Source of the DNA: Guptibacillus hwajinpoensis
GTDB lineage: Bacteria; Bacillota; Bacilli; Bacillales; Guptibacillaceae
Reading direction: 5' to 3'
DNA: 64,000 bases
Assembly: GCF_020524165.1 (NCBI RefSeq)
Contig: NZ_JAIVKU010000003.1
Coordinates: 204,135-268,134 of the forward strand
Within the stretch, counting starts at the first letter, position 1. Every line of letters starts with the position of its first letter. The notes under the pieces were generated by a model. The model made no database searches, was not told the origin of the DNA, and saw only the letters and a program-made list of their open reading frames with translations. Position numbers and translations under genes: made by a program. This document shows, piece after piece, positions 17,042-26,028 of the stretch.

Positions 17042-18400
17042 TTGTTGAAAACCTTTGTTCTAGACACCAATATTCTTTTGCATGATGCCCATTCACTCTT
17101 TCAGTTTGGAGACAATCATGTTGTCGTCCCTGCGATCGTGATTGAAGAAATCGATTCTAAGAAGCGATTAATGAATGAGGTAGGTCGAAATGCGCGAGAA
17201 TTTAGCAGAATGTATAAGAAACTGCGAGACACAAACAAAGGAAAGCTCGATCAACCGATTCCGCTTGAATCAGGAGGAACATTTCGAATTGAGTTAAATC
17301 ATCGCTCTTTTGATAAATTACGAAATGAGTTTAGTGAAGAATCAAATGATAATCGTATTATTGCAGTAGCCATTAATTTAAGTGCGGATTCAATAGGTGA
17401 CGTGGTCCTTGTTTCAAATGATACGTTAATGATTGCAAAAGCAGATGCGCTAAAGAAGTCACTTGATTTGCCTGCATTTTTTCCAGAGCTATATGAGAAT
17501 GATCGCCTCATTGAACACGTTGAGCGACTTCATCGAGGCTATCATGAAATCCTTGTGCCCCCTGAAGTCATTGATGCTCTTTATCAGAGCGGTGAACTTT
17601 CAATGGAGAGTGTGCGAGAGTATACGACCGTGGAAGTTTATGTTCAAGATTTTATCCTTCTAAAAGATGTCTTTGGAAGCAGTCATTCGGGAATTGGGAG
17701 GGTCTTAATTCGCAATCAAAAATTGGTGGTTCAGGGATTAAATCGAGAGAGTGAACATATCTGGGGAATACTTCCAAAAAACGTCCAGCAGCGCATGCTA
17801 ATGGAGCTTCTTATGGACAAAACAGTTTCCCTCGTCTGTGCGACTGGAAAAGCGGGAACGGGCAAAACCTTGCTTGCACTTGCTGCTGGACTTAGCCAGA
17901 CAGAAGATGAGCAGCATTATCAAAAGCTCCTTGTCTCAAAACCTGTCGTACCCGTAGGAAATGATATCGGCTTTTTACCAGGTGAAAAAGAAGAAAAACT
18001 AAGACCATGGATTCAGCCCATTTATGACAATTTGGAATTTTTGTTTGATGCTACTAACGAAGAGGAATTGAACAACATTTTATCGGGCTTAAGAACATTA
18101 AAAGTTGAAGCATTAACATACATAAGAGGGAGAAGCATCCCAAATCAATTTGTGATTATTGATGAAGTTCAAAATTTATCCCCACATGAAGTGAAAACAA
18201 TTCTAACACGGGTTGGAGAAGGAACAAAAATCGTTCTGATTGGCGACCCTGAGCAAATTGATCATCCTTACCTTGATGCTGTGAACAATGGTCTAACCTA
18301 TGCGGTCGAACGTTTAAAGCAAGAAGGTGAAGTTGGGATTGTTCACTTAACAAGTACAGAACGAAGTAAGCTCGCTGAAATAGCCGCTCGTCTTCTCTAA
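17042..18400 (+). CDS. ylaK: PhoH family protein with N-terminal PIN domain (YlaK)
   Basis: The 452-residue protein has an N-terminal PIN nuclease domain (about 1-150; [11 protein letters not shown] supplies the first acidic residue, EEIDSKK and [11 protein letters not shown] follow). The C-terminal PhoH ATPase domain has Walker [11 protein letters not shown] and Walker [18 protein letters not shown]-PhoH proteins are thought to be RNA helicase/nucleases. The start is TTG 17042 (or 17045) behind AAAGGAGC. Length and domain order match B. subtilis YlaK. Confidence 0.93.
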   Translation: MLKTFVLDTNILLHDAHSLFQFGDNHVVVPAIVIEEIDSKKRLMNEVGRNAREFSRMYKKLRDTNKGKLDQPIPLESGGTFRIELNHRSFDKLRNEFSEESNDNRIIAVAINLSADSIGDVVLVSNDTLMIAKADALKKSLDLPAFFPELYENDRLIEHVERLHRGYHEILVPPEVIDALYQSGELSMESVREYTTVEVYVQDFILLKDVFGSSHSGIGRVLIRNQKLVVQGLNRESEHIWGILPKNVQQRMLMELLMDKTVSLVCATGKAGTGKTLLALAAGLSQTEDEQHYQKLLVSKPVVPVGNDIGFLPGEKEEKLRPWIQPIYDNLEFLFDATNEEELNNILSGLRTLKVEALTYIRGRSIPNQFVIIDEVQNLSPHEVKTILTRVGEGTKIVLIGDPEQIDHPYLDAVNNGLTYAVERLKQEGEVGIVHLTSTERSKLAEIAARLL

Positions 18401-18513
18401 GTAGTAAAATAGAACGACGTTCAGAGAAAAAAATATGGGAAATTAGACCATATGGAACTAGACAACCCTCGTCACTTTATCAGATAATTCAGTTAAAAGA
18501 GGGGGCGTTAAAC

Positions 18514-19518
18514 ATGAGTGAAATTCGATTAATACCATTCAAAGTAAATGCAGTCGTCCAAGAAGCGGGCATTCTACCGGACGGAGTAGAAATGATTCAA
18601 GCTCCAGCCATTTGGGATGAAGCTGAAAAAGGAAAGGGACGGATCATTGCCGTTGTAGACACCGGGTGTCAGATGGATCACCCAGATCTTCAATCTCGCA
18701 TTATTGGTGGTAAAAATTTCACGCAAGATTTTGAAGGAGACGCGGACCGTTACGATGATAATAATGGACACGGCACGCATGTAGCCGGAACAATTGCCGC
18801 AACGAACGGAGAAAAAGGTGTTCAGGGTGTGGCGCCAGAATCAAAATTGCTAATTGTAAAAGTACTGAATGAGGCAGGCAGCGGATCTTATCAATCTATT
18901 ATTAATGGCATTCGTTATGCCATTGATTGGAAGGGACCGGATGGAGAGCGCGTCAATGTGATTTCAATGTCTCTCGGAGGACCATCAAATGTTCCTGAAC
19001 TATACGATGCAATCAAAGACGCGGTGAATCAAAATATTTCGGTTGTGTGCGCCGCTGGAAATGAAGGGGATGGCAGGGAGGATACGTCTGAATACGCTTA
19101 TCCAGGAGCTTATAATGAGGTTATTGAAGTAGGGGCAGCCTCTTTTCAGCGTATGCTTGCGCCATTTTCGAATACGAATAATGAGATAGATTTAATTGCA
19201 CCAGGTGTCGATATTCTTTCGACTTATCCTGGAGGAAAATATGCCGTTCTTTCTGGCACGTCCATGGCTGCCCCACACGTATCTGGAGCTCTTGCCCTTC
19301 TAAAGAATGTGGCAGAAAAAGAATTTAAGCGAACGCTCAGTGAAGCCGAAATTTATTCACAGCTCATTAAGAGAACGGTGCCCATTGGATGTTCAAAGCA
19401 AGCAGAAGGGAATGGGCTACTCGCTCTTGATCTAGTCAATCAACTTGAATCGCTCTTCAATGTTTATACGACAACATGGAGTCAAACTGAAGTGAAAGCT
19501 GAAAAAGTGATTAAATAA
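18514..19518 (+). CDS. isp: intracellular subtilisin-like serine protease
   Basis: The 334-residue S8 protease has no signal peptide. It has the RLIPF motif at residues 5-9, which acts as an inhibitory N-terminal extension in intracellular subtilisins. Catalytic residues are Asp49 (VVDTG), His86 (NGHGTHVAG) and Ser250 (SGTSMAAPH), with oxyanion Asn183. It acts in cytoplasmic protein turnover late in growth. A good AGAGGGGG ribosome site and a strong terminator make it a single-gene unit. Confidence 0.95.
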   Translation: MSEIRLIPFKVNAVVQEAGILPDGVEMIQAPAIWDEAEKGKGRIIAVVDTGCQMDHPDLQSRIIGGKNFTQDFEGDADRYDDNNGHGTHVAGTIAATNGEKGVQGVAPESKLLIVKVLNEAGSGSYQSIINGIRYAIDWKGPDGERVNVISMSLGGPSNVPELYDAIKDAVNQNISVVCAAGNEGDGREDTSEYAYPGAYNEVIEVGAASFQRMLAPFSNTNNEIDLIAPGVDILSTYPGGKYAVLSGTSMAAPHVSGALALLKNVAEKEFKRTLSEAEIYSQLIKRTVPIGCSKQAEGNGLLALDLVNQLESLFNVYTTTWSQTEVKAEKVIK

Positions 19519-19537
19519 GATCGCAATGATGATAATA

Positions 19538-19569
19538 AAACGCACTGAATCACATCAGTGCGTTTTTTT
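19538..19569 (+). terminator. Rho-independent terminator
   Basis: AAAACGCACTGA and TCAGTGCGTTTT arms followed by T. It ends the protease gene. Confidence 0.93.
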
Positions 19570-19584
19570 CTGTTCTCTTTAATG

Positions 19585-19784
19585 TAGTCTATGTTAGCTT
19601 ATATTGTTGATTTCTCGATTTTTGGCTCATTCGAGTGAAACCTTCGTTTCACTCGCCTTTCAGCTTTGCTGAAAGGTTGTCCTGTGATGCCCAATCGCCT
19701 GAGTAAATGAATTTGCTCGAAGCGATTGGGCATCACAGGACGTAAATGAGCCTAAAATCATCATCATTCTTTAACATAGCCTTA
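19585..19784. repeat. cloverleaf-like nested palindromic element
   Basis: Three adjacent hairpins are enclosed by a closing stem. Hairpin 1: CGAGTGAAAC/GTTTCACTCG, loop CTTC (19632-19655). Hairpin 2: CCTTTCAGC/GCTGAAAGG, loop TTT (19656-19676). Hairpin 3: a perfect 20-bp stem between 19679-19698 and 19722-19741 whose loop pairs further (GAGTAAA/TTTGCTC). Closing stem: GGCTCATT (19624-19631) with AATGAGCC (19745-19752). A further outer pair is CTATGTTA (19589-19596) with TAACATAG (19772-19779). No coding frame is evident. The structure is too regular for chance. It may be a mobile palindromic repeat or a structured RNA. No second copy was noticed in this window. Confidence 0.7.
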
Positions 19785-19875
19785 ATGTAAAAGATGGGTC
19801 ACGATTTTAAATTTAACGTACACACCCGGTACAAATGCATAGGATATTTTATGATTTGGGAAGGGATTGAAAAAA

Positions 19876-20589
19876 ATGTACACGAATGTTAATTCTTTTG
19901 GATCACAAAGTAGTCACGGGAGTAGAGAATTTAAAGATTATGGTCCGAAACCTTTCGTTGCCAATATTAATGAAGCTACATTGCAAAACGATACGTTTCG
20001 AACGGCTTTGTGGACGGGTGACCATTTACAATTGACATTAATGAGCATCGACGTTGGAGAAGATATTGGACTGGAAAGACATGCTAATTTAGATCAGTTT
20101 CTACGTATTGAACAAGGTCAGGGAAGGGTTCAAATGGGGAAACGGAAAAATGCTTTGAATTATGAGAAAGAAGTATACGATGACTATGCTGTTTTTATTC
20201 CGGCAGGAACATGGCATAACCTAACCAATACGGGTGATGTTCCAATAAAGCTTTACTCCATTTACGCGCCACCTAATCATCCGTTTGGAACGGTTCATAA
20301 AACGAAAGAAGATGCGATAGCAGCAGAAGAAGCTGTGAATAATCGAGCTGAAAAGGTGTTTGGTAAAACACCTGACGAGTGGGTTGAATATACGGAATAC
20401 CTCGTAAATGAAGGGTTAGAAGATGTAAAAAGAGGCATAAATGCGACGCACATTTTGCAGGAATTCATTTTAATGGGAGTACTGGTTGGAAAGGGGTATT
20501 CGCCTGAAAAGGCATACAAAGTAGTGGAAGAATGGGAACGTACTGGAGAATCGAAACTTCTTCAAAAAAGCAAGAAATTATCTACGTAA
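19876..20589 (+). CDS. cupin domain protein
   Basis: About 237 residues. A cupin_2 barrel occupies roughly residues 45-135, with the metal-ligand motifs GLERHANLDQFLRIEQGQG and FIPAGTWHNLTN. A helical C-terminal part (VNNRAEKVFGKTPDEWVEYT, KAYKVVEEWERTGES) is unusual for a minimal cupin. AAGGGA fits the ATG at 19876 better than the TTG at 19867. Such proteins are abundant in Bacillaceae, with unknown substrates. Confidence 0.85.
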   Translation: MYTNVNSFGSQSSHGSREFKDYGPKPFVANINEATLQNDTFRTALWTGDHLQLTLMSIDVGEDIGLERHANLDQFLRIEQGQGRVQMGKRKNALNYEKEVYDDYAVFIPAGTWHNLTNTGDVPIKLYSIYAPPNHPFGTVHKTKEDAIAAEEAVNNRAEKVFGKTPDEWVEYTEYLVNEGLEDVKRGINATHILQEFILMGVLVGKGYSPEKAYKVVEEWERTGESKLLQKSKKLST

Positions 20590-20609
20590 CAGTGTAGGCT
20601 ACTAGGGTC

Positions 20610-20646
20610 ATCCCCCAAAAAAGATTCATCTCTCTTTTGGGGGATT
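20610..20646 (+). terminator. Rho-independent terminator
   Basis: ATCCCCCAAAA and TTTTGGGGGAT arms followed by TTTT, after the cupin gene. Confidence 0.88.
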
Positions 20647-20666
20647 TTGCATCTCTTTTGACTGAA

Positions 20667-21464
20667 TTATGAAGTCTGATGTTTGGAAGTTTTTTGTTCA
20701 TCATCACTCTTTTTCGAGTTTTTCTTCTTCATTTCTTCAAGCTTTTCAATCATATGTTTGTAGTCAAGCTGGCTAATGTTTGGGTAGCTGTTAATCTTTC
20801 TTCGGATTTCTTCCAATTCAGAAGGAAGGTTTTTGCGGTTATGATTAGAAAACACGGCAGCAACGGTCCCTGTAATCACCCCAATGGTCCCAATTCCGAC
20901 CATCATTAAAACCGCTGCAACGATTTTTCCGGCTGCTGTTTCAGGATATAAGTCACCATAGCCGACTGTTGTTGTTGTGACAACGGCCCACCAGAGGGCA
21001 TCTCCGTATGTTTCAAACTCTGGCTCAATCCATTTCATGGAAAGGGCAGAAATGAAAAGGAGGGAGATGACATAAATAAAGGCGCGGTCAACTTTATATT
21101 TTGTGAGAAATAATTCAAAAACAGAGGTACGGTGATTAATGAGGGCGACTAAACGAATGACGCGTACCAGTCGGACAAGCCTTGCCGTTCGAAACAGTTG
21201 ATCAAGCGGAATAATAGCAATTAAGTCAAGTGGGTGTTGTTTAATGAATTGCCATTTATTATGACTTAAGAAGAGGCGGGTGATGTAATCAATTAAGAAT
21301 AGAATCCAAATAAAGAAATCGAGTGCGGCCCCTTCAGGATCTGGTAAATCAACGACGAGTGAAAAGATTAAGAGAAGGGCGAGAGTGAATTCGTAAATCA
21401 TGCCAAGAAGTTGCTTTTGCAAAGAAATCACCTTCTTTACCTGATTAGTCATTAGGTTAATCAT
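20667..21464 (-). CDS. voltage-gated-type potassium channel
   Basis: The 265-residue membrane protein has the K+ selectivity filter TTTTVGYGDLYPET and an S4-like helix with regularly spaced arginines (RTARLVRLVRVIRLVAL). Helices before and after give a six-span Kv architecture, with a short cytoplasmic C-terminus ending in a Lys/Ser-rich tail. It should conduct potassium across the cytoplasmic membrane. Several ATGs at the N-terminus and a poor ribosome site leave the start slightly uncertain. Confidence 0.92.
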   Translation of the reverse strand: MINLMTNQVKKVISLQKQLLGMIYEFTLALLLIFSLVVDLPDPEGAALDFFIWILFLIDYITRLFLSHNKWQFIKQHPLDLIAIIPLDQLFRTARLVRLVRVIRLVALINHRTSVFELFLTKYKVDRAFIYVISLLFISALSMKWIEPEFETYGDALWWAVVTTTTVGYGDLYPETAAGKIVAAVLMMVGIGTIGVITGTVAAVFSNHNRKNLPSELEEIRRKINSYPNISQLDYKHMIEKLEEMKKKNSKKSDDEQKTSKHQTS

Positions 21465-21502
21465 TAGTTCGCTATTGAAAAGCTAATCCCCTGCCAAAGC
21501 AA

Positions 21503-21533
21503 AGACAGCTCTCTATTCATTGAGAGCTGCCTT
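21503..21533 (-). terminator. terminator of the ECF-sigma/ABC operon
   Basis: CAGCTCTC and GAGAGCTG arms with an 8-nt loop, 20 bp beyond the stop of the last operon gene; the T run is short. Confidence 0.65.
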
Positions 21534-21551
21534 TATGAGAACCCGATGCTT

Positions 21552-22418
21552 CTAGTGAGTTATGATCCCCTGGTCTCTTGATTTTTTACGTATAAAGTAA
21601 GCATCTTCAATTGTGACTTCTGCTTCTTTAAAATGAGTGAATGGTTTTGAAAAATCCATATATTTAATGTAGTAATAGTCCGGTCCTCGTTTCATATGAA
21701 TCACTCGTTCGGAATCTAAAGCCGTGATTTGAGAAAGGAGAATTTGACCTTGCCATACACGTAAAGGAAGCCTTGATTTCCAAAGCGGAGTAGAGCCACT
21801 AAAGATAACTTTTCCTTCTTGAAGCCAGATCACATCATCCGCAATATCTTCCCATTCGTTTAACTCATGTGTAGCGATTAGTACAAGTCTCGTTTTGGCA
21901 TATCGCGATAAAAGTGACACCACATTTTTACGTTCTCGACTATCCAGATAGTTTAAGGGCTCATCCAGGAGCAAAATAGGAGGACAATCGAGAATCGCCT
22001 GTGCAAGTCCGACTCTTTGCTTCATACCTTGTGAAAGAGTCTTAATTTTAACGCGTTTCACGTCCTGAAGGTGAAGCGCGACAATCGTTTGTTCAACAGC
22101 CTCTTCATGAACGCCACCTTTTAATTCACTCATGTAGCGTAGAAAACGACTTACTTTCATTTCTTCATAAAGCTCAATGCCGGTGGGAAGAAATCCGATA
22201 TTTTTCCGTATAAAGGGAAGGGCATCGTCTATTGTTTTCCCGCCGTACTTAATCATACCTCGTTGTGGCTTTAACGCAGTAGCAATTAATTGAAGTAACG
22301 TTGATTTACCAGAGCCATTTTTGCCAACTAAAATGGTGATGCCTTTACCTAAATCTAATTCTGGAATGGAAAGAGCAAATTGTTTACGAGTATGCTTCAT
22401 TTTTTCGATTTGTATCAT
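21552..22418 (-). CDS. ABC transporter ATP-binding protein (second ATPase of the sigma operon)
   Basis: A 288-residue ATPase with Walker A GKNGSGKST (about 33-41), signature LSQGMKQRVGLA, Walker B ILLLDEPLNYLD and the switch ATHELNEW. It is the last of five tightly packed genes: ATPase, permease, ECF sigma, membrane protein, ATPase. Its permease partner is probably the six-span protein encoded 10 bp upstream. The layout resembles the B. subtilis sigY-yxlCDEFG operon in having an ECF sigma gene together with an ABC pair. Confidence 0.9.
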   Translation of the reverse strand: MIQIEKMKHTRKQFALSIPELDLGKGITILVGKNGSGKSTLLQLIATALKPQRGMIKYGGKTIDDALPFIRKNIGFLPTGIELYEEMKVSRFLRYMSELKGGVHEEAVEQTIVALHLQDVKRVKIKTLSQGMKQRVGLAQAILDCPPILLLDEPLNYLDSRERKNVVSLLSRYAKTRLVLIATHELNEWEDIADDVIWLQEGKVIFSGSTPLWKSRLPLRVWQGQILLSQITALDSERVIHMKRGPDYYYIKYMDFSKPFTHFKEAEVTIEDAYFIRKKSRDQGIITH

Positions 22419-22428
22419 TGGCTATCCC

Positions 22429-23229
22429 TCACAAATAAGATAGACGTAAGCTTTTCCGGTAAGATAAGAAAAGCATCCCGACGCCTAGGCAAAGAATAAT
22501 GAGATAAGAGACGATAAACAAGATGTTCTGTTGAAACGCTTCACCAGAAATAGCATAAACCGTATAAGGTAAAACGAGGAACGTCAATACCCATCCAATC
22601 AGCGCTGCAACAAATCCTGCAATAACCCCTTTATGAAAGAGCACAAAGGCGAGTAAACCTGTTAGGAAGAGAAGAGGGGCGAACCAATGTAACAGGAAAG
22701 TAGCCGGATTAATCATCGAATTATCTTTTACAATGTAAAGGGTCGATAATAGCGCAAGTCCGATGTTCATTATTAGAACAACAAGTAGTTTACTTAAAAG
22801 CAACAGGGCTGGTGGGAAGGGTGTAATCGATTCGACCATGCGCATTTCTTTATTCCACGTTTTATAACTATAAAGGACACCAAAAAGTAAATAAATTGGA
22901 ACAACGATAGGAAATAAACTATCAGATTCCATACTGCCAGAAGAAATGACCGATAGCATCGCGAAAATCAATAAGCTGATCAACCAGTATGCCCAGTGAT
23001 ATGAACTGAATTGATTCAAACATTGTTTTGTAAGTGAAGGCTTAGTTGGTTCAGTTTCTTCATCAAAATCAAATTCAATTTCAGAAGGTTTCAATTGATC
23101 AAAAGAATCCTGTAAAGAGATAAGGAGTTTTTGTGTATCCTCTGAACGGGGCGACGTAGCCAAATAGGACTTGAGCGGTTGCTCTAAATCTTCTTCTAAC
23201 TTTTCTAACTCAAGATCGATGTTTTGCAT
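22429..23229 (-). CDS. membrane protein: putative anti-sigma N-terminus plus ABC-permease-like domain
   Basis: A 266-residue protein. Residues 1-85 are soluble, acidic and helical (MQNIDLELEKLEEDLEQPLK...). Residues about 90-266 hold six hydrophobic segments arranged like an ABC-2 permease. Its start overlaps the sigma gene by 20 bp, the usual position of an anti-sigma factor (YxlC position in the sigY operon). I infer that the N-terminal part binds the sigma factor and that the membrane part pairs with the ATPase downstream. No zinc-binding HxxxCxxC motif of ZAS anti-sigmas is present. Confidence 0.65.
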   Translation of the reverse strand: MQNIDLELEKLEEDLEQPLKSYLATSPRSEDTQKLLISLQDSFDQLKPSEIEFDFDEETEPTKPSLTKQCLNQFSSYHWAYWLISLLIFAMLSVISSGSMESDSLFPIVVPIYLLFGVLYSYKTWNKEMRMVESITPFPPALLLLSKLLVVLIMNIGLALLSTLYIVKDNSMINPATFLLHWFAPLLFLTGLLAFVLFHKGVIAGFVAALIGWVLTFLVLPYTVYAISGEAFQQNILFIVSYLIILCLGVGMLFLSYRKSLRLSYL

Positions 23230-23776
23230 GGCTAACTTCCTCCTTTCGAGCTAGAGATGCTTTTAGTTTCTTTAAGGCATGAAATAAGTTCGATTTGACC
23301 GTACCAAGCGGCAGTTCTAATGTTTCGGCAATTTCATGATACTTTAATTCCTGATAAAAACGTAAATAGACAATTTCTCTTTGGGTTTCTGATAAGGTAT
23401 CTAACTTTTTAAGAAATTCTACTCGTGATTCCTGTCGCTCAAATAGTTCAACAACAGAAGGCACTTGATCAGGCTGATCAGGTATAAAATCGAGAATTTG
23501 TTTTTCCGATTTAAATCCTGCACTCTTCCAATAGTCTCTGCACTGGTTTGTGGCTACTTGATAGAGCCAGGGCTTTATTTTTTCAGGGATTTTCTTTGAA
23601 TTCAGCTGTTTGATTAACTTTAGAAAGGTTTCCTGAACGACATCCTCTGCCTTTTTTCGATCGCGTAACATTCGCTCAAGATAGCCAAGAAGCGGTGCGT
23701 GGTAGCGATGAACAAAAGCTTCAAAAGCAGCTTGATTTCCTCGAGCCATTGCCGATACTAATTCTTCATCTGTCAT
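23210..23776 (-). CDS. ECF sigma factor (sigma-70 family)
   Basis: The 188-residue protein has sigma region 2 (LERMLRDRKKAEDVVQETFL) and region 4 (LSETQREIVYLRFYQELKYH, then IAETLELPLGTVKSNLFHAL), with no regions 1 or 3, as in ECF sigmas. It overlaps the large permease gene by 4 bp and the membrane protein gene by 20 bp, so translation is coupled. It probably drives its own operon from the promoter at 26921-26952. The inducing signal is likely a membrane or antibiotic stress sensed through the ABC/anti-sigma proteins. Confidence 0.92.
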   Translation of the reverse strand: MTDEELVSAMARGNQAAFEAFVHRYHAPLLGYLERMLRDRKKAEDVVQETFLKLIKQLNSKKIPEKIKPWLYQVATNQCRDYWKSAGFKSEKQILDFIPDQPDQVPSVVELFERQESRVEFLKKLDTLSETQREIVYLRFYQELKYHEIAETLELPLGTVKSNLFHALKKLKASLARKEEVSHAKHRS

Positions 23777-26028
23777 GAAACCTTCTCCTTTCCTTTCTGA
23801 CTTTCTTGCATTATTTCATCCCATATTTGCTGCCACTCTTCATAGGAGATAAGTGTAGATGGTTCACGAAATAAAGAGAAATCGGAAGGAAATCCCGGAT
23901 CAATCCATTCTTCGCTATAAATGCGATTAAGAACCTCTTTTACTTGTTTTTCTTTTCCAGATTCAATCGCAGTTTTGATCATAGTGAAAACGCGATTTGC
24001 TTTAATCTCTTCTTCGCTATAGTTCTCCATTGGAATGTCTTCTTTAAGTGTAATCACCATGCCCTTGATGGCGGAGGCTCTTTCTTCGTTGCCATGTTCT
24101 ACTTCATAAAGGTAAGTGTAAGCACTAAGAATCGCGCTTGTTACCAATTCACCATCTTCGTACCCATAAATTTCTGTACTGTCATGTAAAAGGTTAATTT
24201 GAAGAAGCAGTTTCAATAAGTATGGTTCATCGAGTTGATAGAAAGATGACTCGCTTAAAAGATAATTTTGGTCAATAAACCCTTGTTGCCTCATATAATT
24301 TGCCCAGCGAATGTTTTCAACAGGTAAGATAAAGAGATGACTCATGGGTTCGATTTCTTTCGTAAGATAGTAATCGGTATATAGAAGCCGTTTGTCCAAT
24401 TCGGCCATGAATGTTTGAGCACGTTTTCGATTATAACTGGTTGTGACAATCGAAAACGGAAAATGATCTGATGTGATTGCTACGAGATCGCCTGAATAAA
24501 GGTCGAGTTTGGCGGTTTTTCCATGTAGTTTGTAAGTTCCATTTGGAGATTGATGCTCTTCGATTGTTCCAAAGGTAGGTGAAGGTGTAGTCACGGTAAC
24601 GTTAAAGTCCGCCCGATTGTTCAATCCTACATTCGTTTGCGATTGACCATTTATATCATAAAGATACTGATGCCCAGGCAAAGGATACCATGCTGATTGA
24701 GATGGCATGATGATCTGGTCGTGCCCCACATACCCTGGATAGAATTCTTGACCGTAGTTAGAGGCCCAAAGCTTATATGTTCCCTCGTAATCCAATTGAA
24801 TGACGGGTGTGTTTGTTTGATCAGGTAATGAAATCGTTATAAAATCATTTTCTCTTGTAAACGGAACAGGCTGATGATCGATCATCACATTTTTAACCTT
24901 AAAGGTTTGATTCAATGTGAATTTGATGACATCATTCGTTGAAAATTCAGCTTCCGGTAGGGTAAGATATGCTTCAACATAAAGAGAGTCACCTTTTTGC
25001 TGATTGATTGAAAGATCATATTGCTTAATGTCAAAGCGGTCTGGTTGATAGAGAGCTCCTTCCTTTTCCAAAAGTCCATCTGGATGAGGAAGAGGCGGGA
25101 ATGTCATGTAGCTATGTTCACCGTCTTGCCCACTTGTGATAAACGGTGACTCTTCTTTTATCTCGCTAAATTCTCTCATTCTTTCATTCCAGAAAGATGC
25201 GTAGGGAAGGTAAGAAAGAATAACGAGCCCAGCACTTAGAATCAGTAACCCTCTCCATAGCCTGTCGTATTGATGAGGCCTCCGAATATTAAGGATAAAG
25301 ATGATCAGTACAAGAAGAAAGGCTGCAACCGTCGTAACAAAGAGACGCTGCAATTGTATTTCCTCTTTCATCAATTGAATTCCCCACGTCCCGTTAATAA
25401 GGACAGAATCAACAAATAAGTACGTAAGGTGGAAGGCTTTTAAATAAAAAAGTTCTCCCTGGTTAATAATGAAAATCTCCATAAATAGCGTTCCAAACAT
25501 CCAGGCACAGAACGCGATTAAATAGACAAACCGATTTTTAATTAGAACTGATAAAAGCATGCCAAGAGATAAGCTAATCAAAAAGGTCACTTCATATTGA
25601 ATAAAGAAGAATTGTATAGTCATAGCCGTTTCTTCTATGGCGATGTTCTCGCTCGTCGCAAATAGAAAGTAAGTGGCTGACATGAGAACCGTAAAAATCG
25701 TCATATAGAGAAGGGCAGATACAAATTTAGCAGATATGAAAATAAAATTAGATACAGGAAAGGATTGATGCCATTCAAAAGACTCATTTCCCACATCACG
25801 ACGAATGAGGTAGACTCCGATCAAAATACATAAGCCGGTTACAAGAATGAAAATAAGCGAGTGAGTGGTTTCATATGTCGTTCGATAGAGATTCCCATGA
25901 ATGCCTTCCTGATTCGTATTCATGCTCAAAAGTAACCAGATGAAGTAAAGGGATGGAAGAGGGGTGAAAATCCAACTTTTAAACAAGAACGATAATTCAA
26001 GTTTAAATTGAACCATCCATTTTCTCAT
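23773..26028 (-). CDS. large ABC-2 permease with extracytoplasmic domain
   Basis: A 751-residue protein. The first ~285 residues contain about seven membrane spans (SLIFILVTGLCILIGVYLI, FLISLSLGMLLSVLI, LFVTTVAAFLLVLIIFIL and others). The remaining ~460 residues are soluble and probably external. Related Firmicutes proteins carry an M1-aminopeptidase-like domain after the permease. Here no HEXXH zinc motif is present, so the domain looks non-catalytic and may bind a ligand. It overlaps both neighbours by 4 bp. Confidence 0.8.
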   Translation of the reverse strand: MRKWMVQFKLELSFLFKSWIFTPLPSLYFIWLLLSMNTNQEGIHGNLYRTTYETTHSLIFILVTGLCILIGVYLIRRDVGNESFEWHQSFPVSNFIFISAKFVSALLYMTIFTVLMSATYFLFATSENIAIEETAMTIQFFFIQYEVTFLISLSLGMLLSVLIKNRFVYLIAFCAWMFGTLFMEIFIINQGELFYLKAFHLTYLFVDSVLINGTWGIQLMKEEIQLQRLFVTTVAAFLLVLIIFILNIRRPHQYDRLWRGLLILSAGLVILSYLPYASFWNERMREFSEIKEESPFITSGQDGEHSYMTFPPLPHPDGLLEKEGALYQPDRFDIKQYDLSINQQKGDSLYVEAYLTLPEAEFSTNDVIKFTLNQTFKVKNVMIDHQPVPFTRENDFITISLPDQTNTPVIQLDYEGTYKLWASNYGQEFYPGYVGHDQIIMPSQSAWYPLPGHQYLYDINGQSQTNVGLNNRADFNVTVTTPSPTFGTIEEHQSPNGTYKLHGKTAKLDLYSGDLVAITSDHFPFSIVTTSYNRKRAQTFMAELDKRLLYTDYYLTKEIEPMSHLFILPVENIRWANYMRQQGFIDQNYLLSESSFYQLDEPYLLKLLLQINLLHDSTEIYGYEDGELVTSAILSAYTYLYEVEHGNEERASAIKGMVITLKEDIPMENYSEEEIKANRVFTMIKTAIESGKEKQVKEVLNRIYSEEWIDPGFPSDFSLFREPSTLISYEEWQQIWDEIMQESQKGKEKVS

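Noticed and set aside
19632..19741. tRNA-like cloverleaf or CRISPR-like repeat
   Set aside because: No T-loop GTTC motif, no anticodon geometry, a 20-bp arm too long for a tRNA, and no repeated units with spacers.
22429..23229. classical zinc-binding anti-sigma factor
   Set aside because: No HxxxCxxC motif; only position and an acidic N-terminus support an anti-sigma role.
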